64,000 nucleotides of DNA from Nageia nagi. Its lineage: Eukaryota > Pinophyta. The DNA lies in assembly GCA_050084985.1 (NCBI GenBank), contig JBITNC010000001.1, positions 2,418,001 to 2,482,000 on the forward strand. Direction: 5' to 3'. Below are positions 45,140 through 56,647 of the stretch, in pieces. The translations under genes were made by a program, and so were the position numbers. The stretch's first letter is position 1; the number at the start of each line of letters is the position of its first letter. A model generated the notes under the pieces. That model worked only from the letters and a program-made list of their open reading frames with translations. It was not told the origin of the DNA and ran no database searches.

Positions 45140-48100
45140 GTTCCAAGTTTGGCATTTGGGAACCTATAATGAGAGCAAAACTTTTAGCATAAAAATTTAA
45201 ATGATTTTTGAGTGAAAACCAAGTTGCTCCATCTGGGGAGAAGGAACTTGAAATTTACAACACAAAGAATGATTTGGCAACCTCTATGATCTTTTATGCA
45301 ATTTCAGATGAGATCCTTCTCATGATATATTCTTCAAACTTTGTAAATAAAGCTTGGGATAAATTAAAAAGTATTTATCTTAACACTAAAGCCTATAGGA
45401 GGTTTTCCATTCTTTAAATTTTATTATGGTCTTATTAATAAGAAAAAGATAGTATGGCAATATATCTAAATAAGGTCATTGATCTTAGGACTCAGCTTAT
45501 GGGATGTGGTTGTAATTGGATCAATGATGAGTTTTTAATTTTCATCATCCTTCAAAGGGTTTTTGCTAATTTTAGCCATTTTGTGACTATTATTGAAACT
45601 AAGTTTGATGATGAGAAAGAAGTGGTCTCCTTGGAAAGCATATCTAGGCATATATTAAAACATAAAGAAACACTTAACAATAAAGTTTTGCTCACCACTC
45701 CTAAGGAATCTTCTGTGGCACTAGGACCAATGAAGCCTCACTTCAAAAAGAAGGGTCATAACCAAAAGAATGGTTCTCATGTTCCTAAAAAGAGCTTCAA
45801 GAATGGTAGAAATAAGGAAAAATTATGATCAAGATAAGTCCAAGAGAACCAAAGGCAAATTTGATAGAAATTGTAATTTCTATAACATCTATGATCATAT
45901 GGAAGTTAATTGCTGCAAGAAAAAGAAAGAGTAAGATGGAAATTGTAATTTTTGTGGCATCTATGGCCATAAGGAAGTTGAATGCTTCAAGAAAAAGAAA
46001 GGTTAAGATGGAAAAGGATATGAAAAATCAAATAATTCTAATAAGAAGAAGAACAAACATTCTAGTTATGTTGTTGCTTTTTACTCTAAGTCTTGCACTT
46101 TTTCTCATGGTTGGATTATTGATTTTGGATGCACTAATCACATGTGTTTTGGAAAATATAAGTTTGAAAACTTTCATAAATATAAAAAAGATGCAATTGT
46201 GATAGGTGATAATTCAGTCCTTGAAGTTCAAGGTATTGAGAGTGTGTGGTTGCATGAAAGGATTCTTGAGAATGTGCTTTATGTGCCTAAACTCACTATG
46301 AATTTTCTTTTCATAGTTCAGGTTACAAAGAAAGGTTACTCTTTTGAGTTTACCTCACACTCTTGATACATAAAAAATGGTTTTACCACTTTAGTGAAAG
46401 GATCAGTGAAAGATGATCTTTACATTATGGATCAATCTTCAACAAAGATGTACCTTGCAACTAATGTTTGCTCTAGAGGAAATCTTTACCACCATCATTT
46501 AAGCCACCTTAACCCTAAGAACATTCAAGTTATGAAAGATCATAAACTTGTGGAAGATTTGCATGAAATATCATGTACAATTGGTCTTTGTGAGAAGTGC
46601 ATTCTAGGTAAAATGAATTGGCAAAAATTTGCTAAGGACAAGGTAACTAGAGCAACTCAACTTCTTTGGCTTATGCATTCATATTTGATGGGTCCATTAC
46701 TAATTAAGTCTATAGGAGGGAGCACCTTATGTTTTAACCTTTATTGATGACTTTAATATGATGACATTTGGTTATATTTTAGAGCATAAGGGTCAAACCT
46801 TTGATAGGTTAAAAGATTTTAAAGCCTTGGTAGAAAATCAGTTTGGATTCAAAATCAAGATGTAAGATCTGATAATGGGGGTGAATATAATAGCAATAAA
46901 TTTAATGATTATTGTAACAAGTATAGAATTAAGAGGTAGTTTACAATCCCTTATACTCCTTAGTAGAATGATGTAGCCAAAAGGAAGAATAAAACCATTC
47001 AAGAAATGGCTAGGTGTATGTTGGGTGATCTTCCTAGCTTCTTATCAGGTGAAGCTATAAATACTACAATCTACATCTTAAATAGATATCCAATGAAAGT
47101 AGTTGAAAAAAAAACTCCATATGAGAAATGGACAAGAAATAAACCTAACATATCTCACTTTAGGGTCTTTGGTTGTGATGTTTATTCCTTTGTTATTCCT
47201 AAGAAAAGGAAGAAGATGGATAAGAGATCCAAAAAGTGTATCTTTGTTGGTTATGATAATCAACATAGAGGCGATAGGCTATATCAACCTTTTTCTAGAG
47301 CAATTTTTGTCTCAAGGGATATAAAGTTTAATGAACTTCCTAAAGAATCTAATTTTTGTGAAAACCTAGATAAAGATGATGATTCTTCTATTGCATCTAA
47401 CTAGATGGATGTCAGTGTAGATTTGTCACCTAAGAAACAAAACTCTTGAACATAAAGGATAGCAAGGAGTATGAAACTTAATAAATCTTATTTTCCAAAA
47501 TTGATAGTAAGAATGAGCCCTAATCTTTTAAAGAAGCTTCCAAGTAGGAATGTTGGATGAATGCCATGAAAGTAGAGTATGAGGCTCTAATGAAGAATCA
47601 AACTTGGGATTTGGTTCCTTATCCTAATGAATGCAATGTGATTTATAACAAATAGATTTATAAGATCAAATATAATTTAGTTGGATAAATTGAGAAATAC
47701 AAATCAAGATTAGTAGCCAAAGGTTTTGCTCAAAAATATTGAGTTGATTATGAGGAAACCTCTACTTTATTGGCAATGATGCCTATTGTTAGGGTAATTC
47801 TTGCTCTTTTAGTAGCTCAAGGATGAAATTTTTTTTAACTTGATGTTAAGAGTGCTTATCTCAATGGTGACTTAGCTGTGGAAATCTACATGAACCAACT
47901 AAAGGGTTTATTATGTAAGGCAAACAATATTTTGTTTACAAGTTAAAAAATTCTTTATATGGACTTAAGCAAGCACCTACGACTTGGCACCATAAGATTT
48001 TAGGATCTTTTGAAGATATTAGTTTTTCTAAATGCTTCTCTGATACATATCTTTTTTTTCTCAACCAATTATAAGACTTAATCTTGATTCTTCTTTATGT

Positions 48101-49015
48101 TGATGATCTATTGATTACAGGGAACAATATAGTCTTCATCCAAGAGTGCATCTCCAAACTTAAGGCAACTTTCAAAATGATAGAACTTGGTCTATTGCAC
48201 TACTATCTTAGTATACAAGTATACCAATATTAAGGTTGTACTTACCTTAGTAAATCTAAGTATATCTTAGATATCTTGTGAAAGTTTGGAATGGAAGATT
48301 GCAAGCATGCTGCAATCCTTGTCTCTCCTAGAATCACTATGTCTCTTGGTAGATGCTACAACTTATAGGTAGTCTTCTTTATTTGACTATCTCTAGGCTA
48401 GATATTACCTTTTTCATGAATTTGATGGCTTGCTTTATGGAAAAGCCATATGTTGAACACTTTAATGCTATTAATTAAATTTTGAAGTATGTTGCGAACA
48501 CTAAAGATCTTGCTCCCAAACATGACAAGTTGGTCTCATTTGTTCTCTCAAAATTCTTAAATTTTGATTATGGGGGAGGTAGAGATGATAGAAAATCAAC
48601 CTCTGCTTATGTGTTTAGTCTTGGTTTAGGTGATATCTCTTGGGATTCCAAGAAGCTATTTACTATTGCACTCTCCACCATCAAGGTTGAATACCATGCA
48701 ATGACACTTACATCTTAGGAAGCCATCTAGTTGAGGCATATTATGAAAAATATTGGGTATGAGAAAGTTCTTCCATCTTAAATTTCTTTAGATAATCAAT
48801 CAACTATTGCTTTGGTAAAGAATCTTATTTTCAATTAGAGAATAAAGCACATAGAAATCCAAGCTCACTTCATCAGAGAGAAGGTCTTGGATGGTCTTCT
48901 ACACTTATAGTATTATCCATCAGTTCTAAACTCTACTGATTTGTTCACCAAGACCCTTTCTAAAGCTCAGTTATGTAAGCTTAGAGAGTCTATTAGGTTG
49001 GTGAAGTTTCCCTCA
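45140..49015 (+). pseudogene. Copia D gag-pol, decayed
   Basis: Gag starts near SKFGIW-like sequence (about 45140), with WDKLKSIYLN (about 45355). Two CCHC-like units sit in tandem: a broken CNFYNIYDHMEVNC (about 45870-45915) and an intact CNFCGIYGHKEVEC (about 45945-45990). The protease remnant is WIIDFGCTNHM (about 46115), where DSG has become DFG. Pre-integrase is LYHHHLSHLNPKNI (about 46470). Integrase C-terminal part: FRVFGCDVYSFVIPKKRKK (47006-47404). RT: NAMKVEYEALMKNQTWDLV (about 47560), LDVKSAYLNGD and YVDDLLITG (about 48098). RNase H: DRKSTSAYVFSLG (48482-48718), and FTKTLSKAQL near 48950. Stops are frequent. Confidence 0.85.
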
Positions 49016-50045
49016 AAAGGGTAGTAAATGTTGAATTCTTATTGAATCCATTATCATTTCTTCCTTATTAATAAAGTTGTTTAACTTTTGTTTGATTTGT
49101 ATCTTTTGTTTATACATTCCTCTATTGGTAACTATAAGTATGAGCTTGGCATATTAGTGATGACTTATAGTGTATCTCAAATCCAAGCACATTTTATTAG
49201 CAAGAAAGTTCTTGATGCAACAACTATAGCTCTGTTCATCCTGATTTATTCACTAGCCATGTTAAGAAACTTTGTGTGCTCTCTTTGACTATTTATTATG
49301 GTAGTGAAGTTGTCCTCAAGGGAGAGTGAAGTTTGAATTTATATTTATGAAGTTTGAATTCATCTTATTAATTCATGTATATGATGACAACTTCATCCCT
49401 AAGAACATTTTTTTCTATATAGTGTTGATCTAAATGTGCACCTTTATGGTTAGTTCACTCTCTATGAGCAACTCATGGTACATTTTTTTCTCATCACTAT
49501 ATGAGGAATTAGTATGTGTTTGTTGGCACTATTTGGTTATCCATATGTGAGTTTGTTATATATGCATATGCTCTTATTTGATCAACATATGTTTCTAATA
49601 TATACAAGATTACTAAGTATTGGCTTGGCATCTTTGTGATGAATTATAGTGCATTATTGATCAACTTATGAATGGAATTACTTAGTTAATTTATCTTATG
49701 ATTGATATAAATGTTTATATAATGCATCTAAATAGTTATGTTTATGAGCTTCTTGTAGCTTGCTGGTTTCATCTTAAGATGTAGGGTACTTTCTACAACT
49801 CATGGAGGCTCACATGTCAACTCAGTGTTGACTGACTATATTTACATTAAAACCAATGGTGGTTAATTATTGTATTTTAAACCATTTTGTTAAATGGTAT
49901 TGTAATGAGTCTCAAACTAAGATCTTGCTTATTTCTCAATGATGTTAAAAATTCTCATCTTCATTTGTATCTCTTTGGAGGAGAACTCTCTCTCTTACTT
50001 TCTTTTTTCTTTTTCTATGCTCTATCCCAATATTAAATTAAGAAG
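49016..50045 (+). other. Copia D 3' untranslated region
   Basis: About 1 kb between RNase H and the 3' LTR. A TCCTCAAGGGAGAG stretch (about 49312) resembles the post-pol signature of the element, and AGTTTGAATT is repeated at 49329 and 49350. No clear purine tract directly precedes the LTR at 50046. Nothing else recognised. Confidence 0.5.
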
Positions 50046-50506
50046 TGTCAAAATTTGTAATGTAATATTCTATAATATTTCTCTTTAAATGTAAATTCAA
50101 TTAATGCTTAAAGTATCTTTAGATACCTTAAAGCATTAAGGAAATAAAAATAGAAAGAGGAATAGATATAGAAATAAGATTAAATATACAACCATATTTA
50201 ACCTTACCCTTGGATTAAAAGGTGGGTTTATCCTTATAAATAAGAGGTTCATCTCCTCTCATTATAATGAAAATTATTGTAAAGCTAGGATCAAGGTTTG
50301 GAGAGAGAGAGAAGATATTTTGTAAGAGAGGTCTTAAGAATAAAAAGATATTAGTTAGTGGATGTACTCCCAAGGAGCAAGGAACCACTTTATATTTTGT
50401 GTTATTTGTGATATTGACTTATTTTATTGAGTTATTATTGATGTTGTATGTGCCTTCATGAGATCTTGGTAATTTAGAAGTTATTTGGAAAGGATTAACT
50501 TCATCA
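50046..50506 (+). repeat. 3' LTR of Copia D
   Basis: 461 bp, TGTCAAAATTTG to CTTCATCA, then the duplication ATTAA (50507-50511). Compared with 37154-37624 it lacks a TTAT unit and two GA units. Confidence 0.9.
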
Positions 50507-50513
50507 ATTAACA

Positions 50514-50974
50514 TGTATTTCATATTTATGGGTTTGTAGTGAATATAAATTAATCTTATAGTGTTATATATCAAGTTTGGATATAAACCAAGGTTATATT
50601 CACCTATTTTATGGTATTTTAGTGATCCATAAACTATAAGATTAAAATTTTCAATTTAACCTTTTCTTAGGATCAATTCACACTTAAAATAATTAAGTGC
50701 TTGTAAAGGAAAATCAAGAAATAAATTGTAAACACAGAGAAGAGAAAAGCATTCACCATAGAAAGAGACAAGCAAAATTATCCTAGTTCACCCAGTGTGG
50801 GCTACATCCAACTCAAAAACTCTCTACTATCAATGGGTGGAATCACTTTACAAGGCCTCCATGGTCCTTCAAAACCTCCTCACACATTCACAACACACTC
50901 ACAACTCTAAAAATCATAATAAGAATTGAAACACTTTCCTAAAATCCTCCTTTTTTCACATTCAATTTGCTCCC
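50514..50974 (-). repeat. Possible old Copia LTR fragment
   Basis: GTTCACCCAGTGTGGGCTACATCC (about 50785) is the complement of the R/U5 block found in the LTRs of Copia C, E and A, so a minus-strand LTR piece probably lies here. Its ends are not visible. Gypsy 2 is inserted at its right side. The first 190 bp show nothing recognisable. Confidence 0.45.
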
Positions 50975-51296
50975 TATTGATTAGGATTGTGTAATATATG
51001 CGCCATGAACAATCTCAACCAAAGTAAATCAAGAATAGACTATGGTGACAGTCTAATCTCCAGAGAAGGTCGGTTCCTTATCTATTGGGTATAAGAGAAG
51101 TAACAAGAAAGAAAATAAAAGGAGTAGAGTGTGAAGAATTTAAGCAAAGGGCTTAGGGTAACGAGAGAGAAAGTAAAGGTGAATCACTAGTTCAGCATGG
51201 GCTTTCATAGGGTGTGAAACCTTGGCCTAAATCTAGTGTAGCAGCTATAGTACAAGCTCTCACTCTCTAGTAGTTTCCTACCTTTATGTTGAAAAT
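50975..51296 (-). repeat. Gypsy 2 3' LTR, distal part
   Basis: The complement of TATTGATTAGGATTGTG gives the LTR end CACAATCCTAATCAATA. It corresponds to the last 320 bp of the Gypsy 1 LTR, up to the CTTTA duplication at 51292-51296 where Copia E is inserted. Confidence 0.9.
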
Positions 51297-51954
51297 GGAG
51301 ACTACAGCTAGCCGGCCAACCAGCTAAGAGATTGACCTGCTAGTGCTAGCCAATCTGAAGGATACCGATCTAATAAAGCTAATCGATCTGTAGGGCACCA
51401 ACTAAAAATAGAGAGCATTTCTTTTCTCATTTGACACCAAATTTTAGTTTCCAAGAAGCCATGACACTTGGATATGAGTTACTGAAGGGTTGGGGGTAAC
51501 CTCATGACCTTCCAAATCCAGCTTGGGTTTAAGTTGGGTTTGTTTGTATCTATAAATAAGAGGCTTGAGTTGAGGCATGTAGATTGAAGTTTGTAAGTAG
51601 TTTTAGCAGCAGTTGTGAGTTGCTTGTAATTATAGTTTGGTGGCTTATGTAGATAGCTTGAGAGAGAGAGACTATAGTGAGGCTTTATTGTAGCTCCAAA
51701 GTGAAGGTTGTAGCAAGGTTGTGCTACTGGTTTGTTGCTTAGAGGACTTGGAAGAATGTTATGCAAAAGGGTTGAAAGCTTCTCCGTGGATGTAGCCTAC
51801 ATTGGGTGAACCATGTTATCTCTTGTGTCTCTCATTGTGTGATTGATGTTCATAGTTGTTTGATTTTATTATGCTTGAATTTTGTTTTATTTTTTTCCAA
51901 GGAGTAGGAGAATTATTAATGCTCTTGTTTATATGAAATTATTGAATCCTAACA
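51297..51954 (+). repeat. 5' LTR of Copia E
   Basis: 658 bp, TGTTGAAAATGG to AATCCTAACA. It carries three spaced (C/T)C(G/A)ATCT motifs at about 51350-51390 that are absent from the Copia C LTR. TATA box at 51551-51558. The primer site TGGTATCAGAGCC follows at about 51957. Confidence 0.93.
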
Positions 51955-52032
51955 AGTGGTATCAGAGCCAGGTTGTTTTGTTGGGATTTTGTTGGTGAAT
52001 CTTGTTTGTAGATTGGAACTAAGAAGAGCACT

Positions 52033-53259
52033 ATGGCAGAAGAAGGGAGGCTGAAGGTGGAAAGATTTAATGGGAAAGGATTTCAATTTTGGAAAATGCA
52101 AATGGAAGACTACCTCTACCAAAAGGATCTCTATCAACCTCTAGAATATAAGAGTAAGAAATCGGCTACTATGAGTGATGGAAATTGGAACTTGTTGGAT
52201 AGAAAAGCCTTGGGGGTTGTTAGACTTTGTTTAAGTTCTAGTATAGCTTTCAATATTTCTAGTGAAAAAACTACTAAAGAAGTAATGGATAAACTTGCAA
52301 AAATGTATGAAAAACCATCTGCCTCAAACAAAGTATACTTAATGAAGAAATTGTTTAACATGAAAATGAATGAAGGTAGTTCAGTTCAAGACCATGTTAA
52401 TGAATTCAACATAATCACAAATCAGTTAACTTTAGTTAAGATAGAATTTGAAGATGAAGTAAGAACTTTATTAATTCTATGTTCACTTCCAGATAGTTGG
52501 AATAGCTTTGTTATGGTTGTTAGTAATTCTTCTTCTAATGCAGTTTTGGTCTTTGATGAAGTTGTTGGAACAATTCTAAGTGAGGACATGAGGAGAAAGT
52601 CCACAGGAGAAAGTTCCAATGTTGCTCTCACAGTAGAGACAAGAGTAAGATCAAGGGAAAGAAGGAGAAACAAGTCAAGAAGCAAATCACAAGGAAGGTC
52701 AAAATCAAAAGGTAACACTAAATTGGAATGTTGGCATTGTGGTAAAAAGGGTCACATTAAGAAAGATTGTTGGAATAGGAAAGGAAAAGAAAGTGATAGT
52801 AGTAATAATAATAATGAAAGCACAAGTAACCAAGAGGCAAATATTGTTGGTGAATTAATTCAAGATGCTTTAATCATGTCTCATGAAAAGAATGGTGATT
52901 ATTGGGTTCTTGATTCGGGTGCTTCATTTCATGCTACTCCACATAAGAACTATTTCTCAAATTACACACAAGGTGACTTTGGTCAAGTATTATTAGGTAA
53001 TGCACACCCATGCAAGATTGTTGGTATTGGCAATATAACAATGAAATTACCTAATGGAACACAATGGACTCTTAATGATGCTAGACATATTCCATACCTT
53101 AAAAGAAATCTTATATCAACAAGTAAATTGGATAAGGAGGGTTGTGTGATGATATTTGGGGATGGTAGTTGGAAAGTAACTAAAGGTTCAATGGTATTTG
53201 CAAAGGGAAATTTGGTGGGTCTCTTTATTTGCTCACAAATGTCTTTGATTATTCATTGA
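52033..53259 (+). pseudogene. Copia E gag and protease
   Basis: An open frame of 408 codons from MAEEGRLKV, ending just after a one-base deletion near 53218 (Copia C has one more G). It has UBN2 gag, a Ser/Arg/Lys-rich stretch, the CCHC knuckle CWHCGKKGHIKKDC (about 52731-52772) and the protease motif WVLDSGASFHA (about 52908). All are intact up to the shift. Gag would package RNA, and the protease would process it. The Trp at the Copia C stop position 39930 is present here. Confidence 0.9.
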
Positions 53260-54340
53260 ATCTTGTTTCAATAGGCAATGTTGCATCACTATGGCACAAT
53301 AGGCTTGGACATATGAGTGAGAAAGGCATGAAAATGTTACACTTTAATGGTTCACTCCCTAATCTAAAAGAGCTTGATTTAGGATTCTGTGAAGATTGTG
53401 TGTATGGAAAATAAAGAAGGGTTAGTTTTCTTAAAGTTGGCAAAGAAAACAAGAGTCAAAAATTAGAGCTTGTTCATACGGATGTGTGGGGTCCTACACA
53501 GTTTTGCTCACTTGGGGGCTCATCTTATTTTGTCACTTTTATTGATGATTGTACTAGAAAGACATGGGTATACTATATTAAAAAGAAATCTGATGTGTTT
53601 GAAACATTTAAGAGGTGGAAGGCATTGGTTGAGAATGAAACTAATTCTAAGTTGAAATGTCTTAAGTTTGATAATGGTGGGGAATTTTGCAACAATGAGT
53701 TTGATTCATTTTGTTCACACACAATGGCATTAGAAGGATTAAGGTAGATCCTAGAACTCCACAGGAAAATGGGGTTGCTGAAAGAATGAATAGGAATATC
53801 TTGAAAAGGGCTAGAAGTATGAGGATACATGCTAGGTTTCCTTTGAATCTTTGGGTTGATGCTATTGACACTGCTGTTTACTTGATTAACAGGGGTCCAT
53901 CTATGGCTTTAGATGGAGGTATTACAAAGGAGATGTGGATAGGTAAAAAAGGTGAATTACTCATTCTTGAGAGTCTTTGGTTGTGAGGCTTTTCCACATA
54001 TTGATAAAGAGGATAGAAATAAACTTGATGCAAAACCACAAAAATGCTATCTTGTTGGATATGGTGTTAATGATTTGGGATATAGGTTATGGGATGTTGA
54101 TAACCATAAAATCATTAGAAGTAGAGATGTTGTATTCAATGAGAAAATCATGTATAAAGATAGATTGCAAAAGGTTGAGGAACCCAAGTTTGTATCTCTA
54201 GAAGATGTTGATCAATATAAGGTCCTGTTAATAATAATGTTCAAGCACCTCCACCACAAACACCTCAAACTTTGTCACTTAGAAGGTCCTTAAGGACTAG
54301 AAAACCTCCTGAATGATATTATCCTACTCTTTATCATGTT
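53229..54340 (+). pseudogene. Copia E pre-integrase and integrase, frameshifted
   Basis: Pre-integrase LWHNRLGHMSEKG (about 53290), then a TAA at 53412 (CAA in Copia C). Integrase core FIDDCTRKTWVYY and FDNGGEF, where the usual Ser-Asp is Phe-Asp. A two-base CA insertion near 53720 shifts to the frame with ENGVAERMNRN. A one-base A insertion near 53946 shifts to FLRVFGCEAFPH and CYLVGYGVNDLGY. A further deletion lies near 54222. Four indels against Copia C in about 1 kb. Confidence 0.9.
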
Positions 54341-54359
54341 CTTTATACTGATGGTGGTG

Positions 54360-55909
54360 AACCTGAATGTTTTGATGAAGCTATGCAGGGTGGTACATAG
54401 ATTAAGTGGGAGCATGCTATGAAGGAGGAGATGGACTCCTTACTTAAGAATTAGACTTGGAGTTTGGTTGAGCTTCCAAAGGGTAAGAAGGCACTTACTA
54501 ACAAATGGGTGTATAGGATAAAGGAAGAGGGAGACGAGCGATAAAGGTACAAGGCAAGACTTGTGGTAAAGGGTTTTGCTCAGAAAAAAGGTATAGATTA
54601 TGATGAGATCTTCTCTCTAGTTGTTAAAATGACCTTGATTAGAGCAATATTGAGTCTTGTTGCTACTGAAAACTTATTTCTTGAACAATTGGATGTAAAG
54701 GTAGCTTTCCTTCATGGGGATTTGGAGGAGGATATTTATATGCATCAACCCAAAGGTTTTGAGGTCAAAGGTAAAGAAGGGTATGTATGTAAAAAAAAGA
54801 GCTTGTACGGTTTGAAGCAAGCACCTAGGAAATGGTATCACAAGTTTGACACTTTCATGATAACAAATAAATTTGTAAGATGTCAATCGGATCATTGTGT
54901 ATATGTAAAGAAGACAAAAAATGGCAACTATGTAATCTTGCTTTTGTATGTAGATGATATGTTGGTAGCAGGATCTAGTATGCAAGATATTGTTGATCTT
55001 AAGAAAAAGTTGGCTAATACTTTTGAAATGAAGGATTTGGGTGAAGCTAAACAAATTCTTGGAATGAAAATAACAAGAGATAAACAAAACCACTTGCTTA
55101 GACTAAGTCAAGAAGATTATATTGATAAGGTTCTTAAAAGGTTCAATATGAAAGATACAAAATCTATAACTACACCATTGGAAAAGCATTTTAAACTCAC
55201 CAAACATTTAATTCCTAAGATAGATAAGGAAAAGGAGTACATGACTAAGGTTCCCTATGCTTTGGCAATTGGGAGTTTAATGTATGCAATGGTTTGTACT
55301 AGACCAGATATAGCACAAGCAGTGGGAGTGGTTAGTAGATTCATGAACAATCCAGGAAAAGGGCATTGGGAAGTAGTTAAATTGATCCTTAGGTATTTAA
55401 GGGGTACTTCTCATTACTCTTTATGTTTTGGTGGATCTAACTCTTGTTTGTAAGGTTATGTTGACTCTAACATGGCAAGTGATATAGATGGTGGGAGAAG
55501 CACTACAAGATATGTGTTTACCATTAGAGGTATAGTGGTTAGTTGGATTTCTAAGCTCCAACAGGTTGTGTCTCTCTCCACTACTAAGGTAGAGTACGTT
55601 GCAATTACAAAAGGTAGAAAAGAATTGATTTGGTTGAAGAGGTTGATGGAGGAATTGGGAAAGGTGCAAGAGGATGCGAAGCTATGGAGCGATAGTCAGA
55701 GTGCTATCCATCTTGCAAAGAACTCAGCCTTCCATTCAAGAACCAAACATATCAAATTGAGGTACCACTTCATCAGGATAGAATTGGAGGATGGTTTAGT
55801 TAGTTTGGGAAAGATTCACACATCTCAAAATCCTATAGACATGTTCACTAAAGTTGTTACAAAGGAGAAGTTGGGCTCTTGCTCAACTTGGATTGGTCTT
55901 AAGGAGTAA
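54360..55909 (+). pseudogene. Copia E reverse transcriptase and RNase H
   Basis: RT starts KWEHAMKEEMDSLL (stops at about 54398, 54452, 54541) and is open for 296 codons at 54563-55453: VKGFAQKKGIDYDEIF, LDVKVAFLHGD, LYGLKQAPRKWY, YVDDML (about 54947), DLGEAKQILGM. It ends at TAA (55451) in GGSNSCL, exactly as in Copia C (43197). The same frame resumes with GYVDSNMA and RNase H (55472-55909): SDSQSAIHLAKNSAFHSRTKH. It lacks one codon (CKLEKSL becomes CKKKSL). Confidence 0.9.
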
Positions 55910-55969
55910 AGGCCAAGATGAGAAGCTTTTGACCCTTGTTGTAGAGAAGGAAGTCTCCAAGTGGGAGAT

Positions 55970-56642
55970 TATTGAAAATGGATACTACAGCTAGCTAGCC
56001 AATTAGCTAAGAGATTGACTACTAGTGCTAGCTGATCTAAAGGATACTAATCTGATAAAGCTAACCAGTATATAGAGCATCGGCTAAAAATAGAGAGCAT
56101 TTCTTTTCTCATTTGACACCAAATTTCAGTTGCCAAGAAGCCATGACACTTGGATATGAGTTACTGAAGGGTTGGGGGTAACCTCATGACCTTCCAAATC
56201 CAGCTTGGGTTTAAGTTGGGTTTGTTTGTATCTATAAATAAGAGGCTTGAGTTGAGGCATGTAGATTGAAGTTTGTAAGTATTTTAGCAGCAGTTGTGAG
56301 TTGCTTGTAATTATAGTTTGGTGGCTTATGTAGATAGCTTGAGAGAGAGAGACTATAGTGAGGCTTTATTGTAGCTCCAAAGTGAAGGTTGTAGCAAGGT
56401 TGTGCTACTGGTTTGTTGCTTAGAGGACTTGGAAGAATGTTATGCAAAAGGGTTGAAAGCTTCTCCGTGGATGTAGCCTACATTGGGTGAACCATGTTAT
56501 CTCTTGTGTCTCTCATTGTGTGATTGATGTTCATAGTTGTTTGATTTTAGTATGCTTGAATTTTGTTTTTTTTTTTTTTTTTTGCCAAGGAGTAGGAGAA
56601 TTATTGATGCTCTTATTTATATGAAATTATTGAATCTTAACA
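55970..56642 (+). repeat. 3' LTR of Copia E
   Basis: 673 bp; begins TATTGAAAATGG (TG changed to TA) and ends AATCTTAACA. A T-tract of about 20 at 56567-56583 explains much of the length difference from the 5' LTR. The CTTTA duplication follows. Confidence 0.93.
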
Positions 56643-56647
56643 CTTTA

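Larger units (their letters stand above)
37154..50506 (+). mobile_element. Copia D: LTR retrotransposon split by Copia C
   Basis: LTRs are 37154-37624 and 50046-50506, with an ATTAA duplication and a perfect initiator-Met primer site. Its gag-pol is at about 45140-49010. Removing Copia C and one GAGCT leaves about 8.2 kb. The LTRs differ at roughly 40 of 455 aligned positions by eye plus small gaps, so it is old. It is inserted two bases before the end of an older LTR. Confidence 0.9.
51297..56642 (+). mobile_element. Copia E: relative of Copia C, inserted in the Gypsy 2 LTR
   Basis: 5,346 bp, LTRs of 658 and 673 bp, duplication CTTTA (51292-51296 and 56643-56647). Removing it and one CTTTA restores the Gypsy LTR order around TTTACTCTACCATG. 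Same family as Copia C but with an extra 80-90 bp in the LTR start and more coding damage. Confidence 0.95.

Noticed and set aside
56567-56583. Poly(T) as the minus-strand tail of a SINE or LINE
   Set aside because: It lies inside the Copia E 3' LTR at the place where the 5' LTR has a shorter T-rich run; it is tract expansion.
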